From NCBI RefSeq assembly GCF_947581735.1, contig NZ_CANPVT010000008.1, forward strand, positions 337,846-401,845: a stretch of 64,000 nucleotides of DNA, read 5' to 3'. This document shows, piece by piece, positions 25,321 to 33,603 of this stretch. The notes below the pieces were generated by a model. That model had not been told where the DNA came from and searched no databases. It saw nothing but the letters and a program-made list of their open reading frames with translations. Both the position numbers and the translations under genes were made by a program. Position 1 is the stretch's first letter, and the number at the start of each line of letters is the position of its first letter. Source of the stretch: Candidatus Palauibacter soopunensis (GTDB lineage: Bacteria > Gemmatimonadota > Gemmatimonadetes > Palauibacterales > Palauibacteraceae).

Positions 25321-26483
25321 ACCCGGGCTCTGATCGTCACGAGCCGCTCGGCGGCCTGCTCGAGCAACGCCTCCGTCTTGCAGAACGCGAACCGCACGAG
25401 CTTGCGCCCATCCTCCGGGTTGTGGAAGAAACTGGATCCGGGGACGGGAGCCACGCCCACCGTGCGCGTGAGCCAGAACGCGAATTCGTCGTCCGGCAGA
25501 TCCGAGAGATCCGAGAAGTCCGCGAGGACGTAGTACGCGCCTTCCGGCTCGAGGCATTGGAACCCGGCTTCGATGAGCGCGGGATAGAAGAGGTCCCGTT
25601 TCGCGCCGTACACATCGGCGAGCCCCTCATAGTAGGACGGCGGAAGCATCTCGAGGCCGGTGGCCACGCCTTCCTGAAGGGGCGCGGCGGCTCCCACGGT
25701 GAGGAAGTCGTGGACCTTGCGGATGGCGTCCGACAACTCCGGGTGCGCCACGATCGTCCCCATCCTCCAACCGGTGACCGCGAACGTCTTCGAGGCGGCG
25801 CTGATCGTGATCGTCCGGTCCCGCATGCCGGGAAGCGTTGCCATCGGAATGTGCCGCGCGCCGTCGTAGAGGATGTGCTCGTAGACCTCGTCCGTGATCG
25901 CGTACGCGTCGAACTCCTGGCACAGGATCGCGATCTTCTCGAGTTCGTCTCGCCTGAACACGCGGCCCGTGGGGTTGTTCGGGGTGTTCACGATGATCGC
26001 GCGCGTCCGGTCGCTGAACGCCGCCCGCAGGCGGTCGAAGTCGATCTGCCACTCCGCGGTCAGCGGCACGAACACGGGCGTCGCGTCGCAGAGCGTGGTG
26101 TCCGGGCCGTAGTTCTCGTAGAACGGCTCGAAGACGATGACTTCCTCCCCCGGGTCTACGACCGCGAGGAGCACCGCCATCATCGCCTCGGTCGCTCCGC
26201 ACGTGATCGTGAGGTGCGCCTCCGGATCGACGTCGAGCCCGTACCAGTCGCGATAGCTCGCGGCGAGCGCGTCCCGGTACCGTTTCGCGCCCCATGTGAT
26301 CGCGTACTGGTTCACATCGTCGTAGATCGCGCGCGCGGCGCCGATCTTCAACGTGTCGGGCGACTCGAAGTCGGGGAAACCCTGCGACAGGTTGATGGCC
26401 CCGTGTTCGTTCGAGAGCCGGGTCATCATCCGAATCACGGATTCCGTGAAGCCGTGCGTACGCCGGGCGGTGTGGATCTTCAT
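25317..26483 (-). CDS. Class I/II PLP-dependent aminotransferase
   Basis: The 388-residue protein is a fold-type I aminotransferase. Pyridoxal phosphate would bind Lys232 (SAASKTFAVTGWRMG); Asn170 (NTPNNPTG), Asp198 (ITDEVYE) and Arg240 are conserved. INLSQGFPDFESP and the overall length resemble methionine or kynurenine-oxoglutarate aminotransferase-like enzymes, but several amino acids remain possible. Its ATG overlaps the antiporter stop by four bases (ATGA) and its stop overlaps the DUF4153 start. It is probably cytoplasmic. Confidence 0.9.
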   Translation of the reverse strand: MKIHTARRTHGFTESVIRMMTRLSNEHGAINLSQGFPDFESPDTLKIGAARAIYDDVNQYAITWGAKRYRDALAASYRDWYGLDVDPEAHLTITCGATEAMMAVLLAVVDPGEEVIVFEPFYENYGPDTTLCDATPVFVPLTAEWQIDFDRLRAAFSDRTRAIIVNTPNNPTGRVFRRDELEKIAILCQEFDAYAITDEVYEHILYDGARHIPMATLPGMRDRTITISAASKTFAVTGWRMGTIVAHPELSDAIRKVHDFLTVGAAAPLQEGVATGLEMLPPSYYEGLADVYGAKRDLFYPALIEAGFQCLEPEGAYYVLADFSDLSDLPDDEFAFWLTRTVGVAPVPGSSFFHNPEDGRKLVRFAFCKTEALLEQAAERLVTIRARV

Positions 26484-28435
26484 CGACCCGAATCTGGCCC
26501 CTCGACGGGAGGTGTGCCACCGGTCCCGGGAGTGTCTTCCTCCGCCGTCTCCCCGCCGCCTTCCGCGCCCTCGACATCCGGGCGGCGGAATCCGGCCCGT
26601 GCGAGCCGCGGCTCCACGAGTTCCGCCTGCGCGCGCAGCCAGCCGAACCAGACGACGTCGCCGGGCTTCAGCGTCGTGCCGCTCGACACCGGCTGTTCCC
26701 GCTTGCCGCGGCGATGGACGAGAGCGAGGGCGGGGAACCGGCGGTCGGCGAGCACGTCGATCTGGGGGATGCGCAGCCCGGCGAGGCCCTCGAAGACCAG
26801 AGGTTCGATCTCCACGCGATCTCGCCGGAACTCGTGCGCCCAGCGCTCGTGGTCCAGCCCGAGCCCGAACAGCACCGACGCGCCGCTCTCGTCGACCTGC
26901 TCGGGTTCGACGCCCGGCGTGAGCGGATCGATGGCCACGAGGCGGCTCACGCCCGGGCAGCTCTCCTCGACCCGCTTGGCGATGAGCAGGTTCACGCCTT
27001 CGTTCGGCGTGAGAGCGACGAGGGCGCGGCGCGATTCGACCCCGGCCTTCAGGAGCGCGCGTGGATCGTTCGCGTTACCGAGCACGACGCGAAAACCGTC
27101 GCCCTCCGCCACCCCCGCCTCCGTCGGGTTCGTGTCGATGAGGACGATGGGTGCATCCCCGCTGCGGGCGGCGCGCAGGGTTCGGGCGAGCGCGCGTCCG
27201 ATGGGATTCGCCCCGACGACCGCGAACCCGTAGTTGGACGGTTTCCGTACCCCCAGCAGGCGCGCCATGAGCCCGCCCGTCCCGCCGAGGACGACGACGG
27301 TGACCGCGATGACGAGGAAGACCATCGCTCGCAGCTCGTTGCCTTCCGCCTCCATCCCGCTGTGTGCGAGTTCCGCCGCGAACAGCGAGGAGACGGCGAA
27401 GGCGACAATCCCGCGCGGAGCCAGCCAGGCCAGGAACGCCTGCTCGTTGCGGCTCAGGCCGGCGCCCCAGGTACAGAGGAGAACGCAGAGGGGACGGACG
27501 ACGGCGACGAGGACGATCACCGTCACGATCCCGCCCGCCCCCAGCGCGCGCACGTCGCCGAGGTCCACCGCCGCCGACAGGAGGACGAAGAGGAGTCCCA
27601 CGAGCAGAAATGTGAGTTGCTCCTTGAACTCGACGAGTTCGCGCGCGTGCCGGGGCCCCATGTTGCCGACGACGAGGCCGGCGATGGCGACGGTCATGAT
27701 GCCGCTCTCCGGCAGGATGGCGTGCGAACCCTGGTAGAGCGCGAGGACGCATGCGAGCGTGAAGATGTTCCGGAGATCGGAAGGAACCGCGCGCCGCATC
27801 CTCAGCAGTCCGCCGATGATGAACCCTCCCGCCACGCCGATGACGGAGCCGAGGCCCAGGCGCGTGATGAGGCCGAGGAAGCCGGCCCCCACGTCCCCCG
27901 CCGTAGACGCGAGCGCCAGTTCGAACGCGACGACCGCGAGGATCGCCCCGACCGGATCGATGAGCACGCCTTCCGCCTCGAGGATCGTCCGCAGGTTGTT
28001 TCGCAGGCGAATCCGCCGCGTGAGCGGGTTGATCACGGTCGGGCCCGTGACCGAGACGAGCGCCCCGAACAGCAGGGCGATGCGGAGGCTCCAGCCCAGC
28101 GCGAGCATCGCCGTGACGGTGGCCCCGGCGATCGTGACCAGCGCGCCGACCGTGATCAGTCGGCGGATCGTCAGCGCCTCGCGCCGCAGCCGGTCGAGGT
28201 TGAGTTGCAGCGCGCCCTCGAAAAGGATCACCGCGACCGCCAGACCGACGATGGGATTGAGGCCTTCGCCCAGCGTGCCGGGCCGCACGATGTTCGCGAA
28301 CTCGGGCCCGAGGAGGATGCCGGCCGCGAGCAGGAAGAGGATACCGGGAATGCGCGCGTGCCGCGCCAGCGACTGCGCTACGACGCCCGCCGTGATGGCG
28401 AGGGCGAAGGTGAGCGCCGGATCCTGGAGGTTCAC
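26480..28435 (-). CDS. CPA1-type Na+(K+)/H+ antiporter with RCK/TrkA domain
   Basis: The 651-residue protein has 12-13 membrane helices over residues 1-395 (LARHARIPGILFLLAAGILLGPE, LFGALVSVTGPTVINPL, WLAPRGIVAFAVSSLFAAEL), typical of cation:proton antiporters of the CPA1 superfamily. An RCK-type N domain follows (YGFAVVGANPIGRALARTLR, about 400-520) and then a C-terminal RCK_C-like region (about 555-620). The fused regulatory domain suggests gating by nucleotide. It starts at a GTG that overlaps the stop of the upstream gene (GTGA) and is in turn coupled to the aminotransferase. The role is pH or ion homeostasis in the inner membrane. Confidence 0.9.
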   Translation of the reverse strand: MNLQDPALTFALAITAGVVAQSLARHARIPGILFLLAAGILLGPEFANIVRPGTLGEGLNPIVGLAVAVILFEGALQLNLDRLRREALTIRRLITVGALVTIAGATVTAMLALGWSLRIALLFGALVSVTGPTVINPLTRRIRLRNNLRTILEAEGVLIDPVGAILAVVAFELALASTAGDVGAGFLGLITRLGLGSVIGVAGGFIIGGLLRMRRAVPSDLRNIFTLACVLALYQGSHAILPESGIMTVAIAGLVVGNMGPRHARELVEFKEQLTFLLVGLLFVLLSAAVDLGDVRALGAGGIVTVIVLVAVVRPLCVLLCTWGAGLSRNEQAFLAWLAPRGIVAFAVSSLFAAELAHSGMEAEGNELRAMVFLVIAVTVVVLGGTGGLMARLLGVRKPSNYGFAVVGANPIGRALARTLRAARSGDAPIVLIDTNPTEAGVAEGDGFRVVLGNANDPRALLKAGVESRRALVALTPNEGVNLLIAKRVEESCPGVSRLVAIDPLTPGVEPEQVDESGASVLFGLGLDHERWAHEFRRDRVEIEPLVFEGLAGLRIPQIDVLADRRFPALALVHRRGKREQPVSSGTTLKPGDVVWFGWLRAQAELVEPRLARAGFRRPDVEGAEGGGETAEEDTPGTGGTPPVEGPDSGR

Positions 28436-29343
28436 GCGGCGGCGGTGCGCTCGGTTGCGAGGAGGAAGTTCGTGAAGCCCTCGTCGTAGTCGGAGAGGCC
28501 GTTCTGCCCCGTGAGCTTCATGCGGGCGTTGTACGCATTCTTCATCATCGGACCCACGACGCCGCTGACCGGACCCTCCGCCGGGTGGCGCACGGCGAAG
28601 GCGTCCTTCAACTCCTCCCGGAGGCCGAGGTCGTCGAGGAGGCCGTTGTACGCGGCGGCGTCCCGCTCCGCCAGCACCCAGAGCTGGCGGTCCAGGCGCT
28701 CGCAGTGGGCCGACTGCTCGAGGACGGGCTCATCCGAGCCCACGAGGGCGAGATAGCCGAGGATCTGCGCCTCGACTTCCTTCATGTATCCCTTGCGGTG
28801 GCAGAACTCGTGCGCGATCACATGGGGTTCGAAGACGCCTGTGCTCCTGAAGATCGCGACGTCCCCCGTCAGGGGGTCCGCCGCCCCGAGCGCGAAGGGG
28901 AAGACGATCTGCGCGAGCATGAACTCCCGGACCTGCGCACTCGTCTCCAGACGCTGGCCGGTGAGTTCCGCGAGGTAATCGGTGAGGCACAGGTCGACCT
29001 GTTTCGCCAGTTCCTTCCGCGGCGTATTCATCGGCACGTAGTTCGCGTTCAGCCGCTCCACGAGACTTTCGACATCGCGTCGCCGTTCCTCCTCCGATGC
29101 CGGGGGCGGGGAGAGCGGGTCAAAGCTGAAGGCATCCTCGAAGTCCACGCGGCGGGCGTCCGCACGAACCGCCCAGTCGATGAGCGCGCTGCCCGCGTAC
29201 ACGCTGAGCGCCGCCGCCTGCACCGCCCGCCCGGCCGGGCTCAGCCCGAAGAGGATCCGGGCCGCCACCGGGGCGGCGAGGAGCAGATCGGAAGGCGCGA
29301 CCGGGAGGTACGTCGCCAGGTTGGGGATGCGGAGTCTTTCCAT
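28432..29343 (-). CDS. DUF3810-type membrane metallopeptidase
   Basis: The 303-residue product carries HEFCHRKGY (His178, Glu179, His182), a zincin HExxH-type motif, with Glu191 as a likely third ligand (MKEVEAQILGYLA). N-terminal hydrophobic segments (about 18-58) anchor it, as in DUF3810 proteins. Start ATG at 29343 follows AGGACCT; codons further upstream in this frame belong to the divergent gene's antisense strand. It is first in the four-gene operon with the antiporter, aminotransferase and DUF4153 gene. Substrate unknown. Confidence 0.82.
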   Translation of the reverse strand: MERLRIPNLATYLPVAPSDLLLAAPVAARILFGLSPAGRAVQAAALSVYAGSALIDWAVRADARRVDFEDAFSFDPLSPPPASEEERRRDVESLVERLNANYVPMNTPRKELAKQVDLCLTDYLAELTGQRLETSAQVREFMLAQIVFPFALGAADPLTGDVAIFRSTGVFEPHVIAHEFCHRKGYMKEVEAQILGYLALVGSDEPVLEQSAHCERLDRQLWVLAERDAAAYNGLLDDLGLREELKDAFAVRHPAEGPVSGVVGPMMKNAYNARMKLTGQNGLSDYDEGFTNFLLATERTAAA

Positions 29344-29487
29344 AGGTCCTCGTACGGGGCTCGGTGGACGAAAGTTCGGGATCGACGGGCCGGGTGCAAC
29401 CGTCCGCGCCCTGGCGGCGTCCCACTCCTGTCGAAGGACGGGAGGAGATCGAGACCCATGGCGGGAATGGGAGACGGAGGAGGGCAC

Positions 29488-29997
29488 ATGCGTCGAAGCG
29501 GGCCGGGATCGCTCGTTGTTCTGTTCGGGCTCGTCCTGTTCGGGACGCCACTCGCCGCGCAGGAAGTCAAGGTCGGGGGCCAGGTCACCTTCGGCGACGA
29601 CGCGGACTTCGGCATCGGCCCGCGCGTGCAGATGTCGCTGCCCTGGATCGCTCCCGGGATCCGGGTTGCCGGTTCCTTCGACTACTTCTTCCCCGACTCG
29701 GGGCTCGGCGACCCCGGCGGCGACTACGACTACCGCGAACTCAACTTCAACGTCCTCGGGGACCTCTCGTTCCGCGATGTGACGAACCTCGTCCCCTATG
29801 TCGGCGGCGGGGTGAACGTGGCGTGGGAGTCGGTCCCGGCGGACGGGTTGGAGGGTCCCGAAGAGCGGCTCTTCGGGATGAACGTCGTTGCGGGTTTTCG
29901 GTTTCCGCTCGACGGGTTCACGCCCTTCGTCGAGGCGAGGTACGAACTCGAGGGGGGACAGCAACTCCTCGTGGCCGGCGGCATCCTTCTGCCCTAG
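29488..29997 (+). CDS. Small outer-membrane beta-barrel protein
   Basis: The 169-residue protein starts at an ATG after a strong GGAGGAGGG. It has a signal peptide (LVVLFGLVLFGTPLAAQ) and strands suited to an eight-stranded barrel (VKVGGQVTFGDDADFGIGPRV, LVPYVGGGVNVAWES, MNVVAGFRFPLDGFTPFVEAR), and ends ILLP. It diverges from the DUF3810 gene across 144 bases and converges with the BamA/TamA-like gene. Function unknown. Confidence 0.78.
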   Translation: MRRSGPGSLVVLFGLVLFGTPLAAQEVKVGGQVTFGDDADFGIGPRVQMSLPWIAPGIRVAGSFDYFFPDSGLGDPGGDYDYRELNFNVLGDLSFRDVTNLVPYVGGGVNVAWESVPADGLEGPEERLFGMNVVAGFRFPLDGFTPFVEARYELEGGQQLLVAGGILLP

Positions 29998-30003
29998 CTG
30001 CGT

Positions 30004-30020
30004 CCTTCCACCCTGGAAGG
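30004..30020. terminator. Hairpin between convergent outer-membrane genes
   Basis: CCTTCCA-CCC-TGGAAGG is a perfect 7-bp stem with a 3-base loop placed between the two stop codons. It could terminate transcription in both directions; no T-tract follows. Confidence 0.45.
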
Positions 30021-30024
30021 TCTG

Positions 30025-31710
30025 TCAGAATCGTAAGCCGCCGCCGGCGCTGAAGGCCCACCTCGATCTTTCGCTGTCGCCGATCCCTCCGCCGAAGCGG
30101 TAACCGATATTGAGGTTCGTTACCTGCGCGAAGGAAGAGAGCGGGGACCCTCCGAATACGGTGACCCCGACGTTCCCGCCCAACCTCCGATCCTGGTCCG
30201 GATACCAGGCGCCTCCATAGTCGACGAACGCGCCTACGCCGAGCCCGAAAAGGTTGTAGAAGTTGTCCACCAGGTAGGAGCGATGTTCCAGCGTGGCGCG
30301 CAACGTGCGGGTGCCCACGAAAGCGTGGGGACCCCAGAGGCGCGGCAATACCTGGAAGCCGATGTCGTGCTCGGAGCCGGGACGGGGCGATTCCTGAATC
30401 CCCGCGGACGCTTGCAGGAACGTCGTATTCCGCTCCGTCTCCCGCACCGCCGCCGTTCCCGTGCCGAAGACGTAGCCGGAGTCGAGGCCCGCCGAGGTGA
30501 AAAGGCCGCCGCCGTCGAGCGCACCCTTGAGAATCGCCGGGCCCGCCCGCCTCCCGGACGACAGAAGAAGGCGCGTTCCGATGCCGGTCGATCGGTATCC
30601 CAGGCGTTCGTGCGCGAGCTTGACGGACACCCACACGCGGTCGCTGAGATCCTGGTCTTCCTCGGAGAATCCGTTGAAGCGTTCGACGCGCTCGAAACGG
30701 GCGCGCCGCCACTCGGCATATACGCCGATGAGTCCGTACACCGAGTCCGGCACGGTGGCGTCGAGGCTGTCCACGTTGATGCCGGGATGTTCGATCCGCA
30801 GGTGCTCTTCGTGCCGGACTTCAAGCGTTGCCCCGATGCGGAAGAACCCCCCTGGATTCGCGACCGGTGCGATCGCCCCCGTCAGGCGGTGGATCTGGGC
30901 TCGCCGCCGCCACTCGATCGTCTGGAGGTCGTCGGGGCTGTGCCGCACATACTGCGGGATCCGCCCGCGGAAGTCCCGCCCCTCGTAGTAGAACGCCGAG
31001 CGGTCCGAGAGCGCGCGGAAGGGGTTCGACAGGTACCACGCGACGACGTCGCGGTCCGACAGGTTGAGCCACGTCGCGTTGGCCGCGAGCCGGGTGGAGG
31101 CCAGTCGATTCGACGTCAGCCGGAGGTCCATCCCGTCGCGGTCGGTTTCGCGGACGTACCACACGCGCATGGCGTTTCCGCTGCCCGCGAGGTTGATCTC
31201 CGTGACCCCGAAGGTGCCGGTGAGCGTGCCGTCCGCCGCCAGCCGCCCCGTGAAGCGGGGCTGCAGGCTCCACGCGTCCCGCGTTCTCACGCTCAGCGCG
31301 AGTTTCCCGTCGACCCGCGTCGAATCCACCCGGACGCGGCGGAAGAGGCCGAGGCGGCGGAGGTTTCGTTCGCTCTCTGCAGCCAGGAGCGAGTCGTAGG
31401 GCGTCCCCGGCCCCAGGAGCAGTTCGCGGCGGATGACCCAGGGCTGCGTCGTCCCGTGCAATCCGTTGCCGAGCCGGTAGATGAAGTTTCTGGCGGCGGC
31501 GTCCTCCGGGAAGACGTCCTGCCGGCTGATGAGGATGGTGTCGATGGTGGCGCCCGCGCCGTCCGCCGTCCCGCGTGCGGATGAGGGTTCCTGAGCCCGC
31601 GCTGCGGATGTCTGAAGAAGCCCCAGCAGACACAGGAGCCGGACGACGTTCGCGCCCCGGAACGGAGCAGGGCGAGTCCCCCTTTCCGGGAGGGCCGCGG
31701 ACGGAATCAT
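30025..31710 (-). CDS. BamA/TamA-like outer-membrane protein
   Basis: The 561-residue protein has a signal peptide (VVRLLCLLGLLQTSAARAQ), a POTRA-like segment (ILISRQDVFPEDAA... LLLGPGTPYDSLLAAESERNLRRLGLFRRVRVDS, about 60-145) and a long beta-strand region ending RWAFSAGGGLRF with a terminal Phe, the omp85 barrel pattern. With only about one POTRA it is not the main BamA but a smaller surface-antigen (D15)-type relative, possibly in lipid or protein export. The ATG at 31710 is chosen because earlier codons overlap folK. It follows folK by 28 bases. Confidence 0.8.
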   Translation of the reverse strand: MIPSAALPERGTRPAPFRGANVVRLLCLLGLLQTSAARAQEPSSARGTADGAGATIDTILISRQDVFPEDAAARNFIYRLGNGLHGTTQPWVIRRELLLGPGTPYDSLLAAESERNLRRLGLFRRVRVDSTRVDGKLALSVRTRDAWSLQPRFTGRLAADGTLTGTFGVTEINLAGSGNAMRVWYVRETDRDGMDLRLTSNRLASTRLAANATWLNLSDRDVVAWYLSNPFRALSDRSAFYYEGRDFRGRIPQYVRHSPDDLQTIEWRRRAQIHRLTGAIAPVANPGGFFRIGATLEVRHEEHLRIEHPGINVDSLDATVPDSVYGLIGVYAEWRRARFERVERFNGFSEEDQDLSDRVWVSVKLAHERLGYRSTGIGTRLLLSSGRRAGPAILKGALDGGGLFTSAGLDSGYVFGTGTAAVRETERNTTFLQASAGIQESPRPGSEHDIGFQVLPRLWGPHAFVGTRTLRATLEHRSYLVDNFYNLFGLGVGAFVDYGGAWYPDQDRRLGGNVGVTVFGGSPLSSFAQVTNLNIGYRFGGGIGDSERSRWAFSAGGGLRF

Positions 31711-31738
31711 GGGGCGGGAAGGTACGGTTGCACCGCGT

Positions 31739-32248
31739 TCACGGCCACCGGACATCGTCGCGTCTCGCGAGCCCCGGTTCGCCGCGGAAGCGGGCCGCGA
31801 TCTCGCCCAGGGTGATTCCGAGGTCGGGATGCCGGAACTCCGGCGCCACATCCGCGAGGGGCACCGCCAGATGCGCCCTCGTCGGGATCTCCGGGTCGGG
31901 GAGGCGCAACTCCTCCTGGTCGACGACGAGACCCTGAACGGCGGCGATGTCGATGTCGATGGTCCGGGGAGCGTTGGGGTCCGCGGTCCGGACGCGTCCG
32001 AGGCGGCGCTCCAGTGGCCGGATGACGTCGAACTTCAGTTCTCCCGGGGAGAGGTGGGTCGTGATGCGCACGGCCGCGTTCAGGAAGCGGGGCATCCCGG
32101 GGTTCCCGACCGGGTCCGCTTCGTAGATCGGCGAGGCTCCCTCAATGCCCAGCAGTTCGTCGAGCGCCTCGAGGGCCGCCACGATATGCCGCTCCGGATC
32201 GATGTTCGAGCCCAGCGTGAGGAGAGTGGTCCGGGGGGAGCCGTTCAC
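31739..32248 (-). CDS. folK: 6-hydroxymethyl-7,8-dihydropterin pyrophosphokinase (HPPK)
   Basis: The 169-residue protein transfers pyrophosphate from ATP to 6-hydroxymethyl-dihydropterin in folate synthesis. Family motifs are LTLGSNIDPERHI at the start, FLNAAVRITTHLSPGEL in the middle and LGRVRTADPNAPRTIDIDI, whose two Asp residues bind magnesium, followed by LPDPEIPTRAHLAVPLADVAPEFRHP. Its ATG overlaps the folB stop by four bases (ATGA). With folB and a pteridine reductase-like SDR it forms a compact folate operon. Confidence 0.95.
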   Translation of the reverse strand: MNGSPRTTLLTLGSNIDPERHIVAALEALDELLGIEGASPIYEADPVGNPGMPRFLNAAVRITTHLSPGELKFDVIRPLERRLGRVRTADPNAPRTIDIDIAAVQGLVVDQEELRLPDPEIPTRAHLAVPLADVAPEFRHPDLGITLGEIAARFRGEPGLARRDDVRWP

Positions 32249-32613
32249 GCGTAGTCCGCCGCCGTCCGTTCGACTTCGATCCCCACCGAGCGCGCGTAGC
32301 GCAGCGCGCCGGGCTTCTCCACCCGGACCTTCGCCCGCGCCGCGCCGAAGTCGACGATCGCGATCCGTGCGATCTGGTGCGCGAGGGCTTCCACGAGATA
32401 CGGCTCGGCGGTTTCGACGTGCGCGATGACGCGCTTCGTCAGCGTCCGGTAGTTCAGCGCATCCGCGATGTCGTCGGACTCGCCCGCCGCCCGCGCGTCC
32501 ACCGAGAGGGAGACGTTGATCACGATGTCCTGTTTCTTCTCTCGTTCCCAGTCGTTGACTCCGATGATGCCGCGGACGAGGAGGTCGCGGATGATGACCG
32601 TATCGGACGCCAT
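32245..32613 (-). CDS. folB: Dihydroneopterin aldolase
   Basis: The 122-residue protein makes 6-hydroxymethyl-dihydropterin, the substrate of the FolK encoded next. The sequence SDTVIIRDLLVRGIIGVNDWEREKKQDIVINVSLSVD, the ALNYRTLTKRVIAHVE segment and the catalytic region LVEALAHQIARIAI match the FolB family at the usual length. Its ATG overlaps the stop of the SDR gene by one base (TGATG) and its stop overlaps the folK start. Confidence 0.94.
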   Translation of the reverse strand: MASDTVIIRDLLVRGIIGVNDWEREKKQDIVINVSLSVDARAAGESDDIADALNYRTLTKRVIAHVETAEPYLVEALAHQIARIAIVDFGAARAKVRVEKPGALRYARSVGIEVERTAADYA

Positions 32614-33398
32614 CAGGTTCGCCCTCCCGTCAGCAGATGTTCGCCGCCATCCACGTAGATCGTCGCTCCAGTCACATAGTCGTTCTCGGCCAGGAACCGC
32701 GCCGCGTGCGCCACGTACTCCGGGTCTCCGGTCCACCCGAGCGGGACCCGCCGGCCTTTCTCCCGCCAGGCCGCGTCCTCCGCCGTCTCGCCGGGAGGCG
32801 GAAGAATCGGACCGGGAACGATCGCGTTCGCGCGCACCTCCGCGCCCAGTTCGCGGGCCGTCAGCGCCGTCAGGTGCAGAAGTCCCGCCTTGCTGACCCC
32901 GTGCGGCGCAAATCCCTTCCAGGCGGCGACCGCCGACATGTCCGACATGTTGATTATGACGCCGGGCGCCCGAGGTTCCCCCCGGCTTCCGCGCCGCTCG
33001 GGCACGGCGCGCATTCGGGCGGCCGCCCGCTGCGTCATGAGGAAGGGGGCGCGCAGGTTGAGCGCCTGTGCGGCATCCCATTCCGCGACCGTCGCCTCGT
33101 CGAAGGGGGTGCGCTCGAAGCTCGCGGCGGAGTTCACGAGGATATCGAGGCGCCGGAACGCCGTGTCGAACGCCTCGAACAGGTCGTCGATCCGCTCCGG
33201 GAGCGAGAGGTCGGCCGCGGCCGTCGCCGCTCGGCGCCCCAGGGCCCGCACCTCGTTCGCCGTGCGGTCGGCCGCCGCGGCCGAACTCCGGTAGTGGATG
33301 AAGACGTCGCACCCCGCCTCGGCCAGCCCCAGCGACAGCGCGCGGCCCAGCCGGCGCGCGCCCCCCGTCACGAGTGCGACGGCGCCCTCGAGTTTCAC
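32613..33398 (-). CDS. Short-chain dehydrogenase, pteridine reductase (FolM/PTR1)-like, His in place of catalytic Tyr
   Basis: The 261-residue SDR has the Arg-containing nucleotide loop TGGARRLGRA (11-20) usual in PTR1/FolM-type enzymes, DILVNSAASFERTPF, and the C-terminal NAIVPGPILPP. Its position ahead of folB and folK suggests reduction of a dihydropterin using NADPH. In the active-site stretch AWKGFAPHGVSKAG the YxxxK motif reads HGVSK, so His166 replaces the catalytic Tyr while Lys170 and nearby Ser152 and Ser155 stay. The GTG at 33398 has GGAGAG six bases upstream. Either His acts as acid or the protein has altered chemistry. Confidence 0.82.
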   Translation of the reverse strand: MKLEGAVALVTGGARRLGRALSLGLAEAGCDVFIHYRSSAAAADRTANEVRALGRRAATAAADLSLPERIDDLFEAFDTAFRRLDILVNSAASFERTPFDEATVAEWDAAQALNLRAPFLMTQRAAARMRAVPERRGSRGEPRAPGVIINMSDMSAVAAWKGFAPHGVSKAGLLHLTALTARELGAEVRANAIVPGPILPPPGETAEDAAWREKGRRVPLGWTGDPEYVAHAARFLAENDYVTGATIYVDGGEHLLTGGRT

Positions 33399-33603
33399 GG
33401 CAGCTCTCCGTTCACGATCGTCTCCCGGCAATCCTGCAGCCCCACGGCGTGTGTTCCGGGCGTGCGTTTCCCCGGCGGTCCGGCGCCGGCGAAGCCGGAA
33501 TGTACAAGGTTCGAGGATGGATGGGGCGTTGCACGCGGAGGCGGCGTACGCCCCATTGCGGCGCACCCGCGGCGGGCGCGGGAATGTAACCGGGAGACGG
33601 CGC

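Noticed and set aside
22444..25533. A 1029-residue rightward frame
   Set aside because: It spans three leftward genes and intergenic DNA and has highly charged low-information composition.
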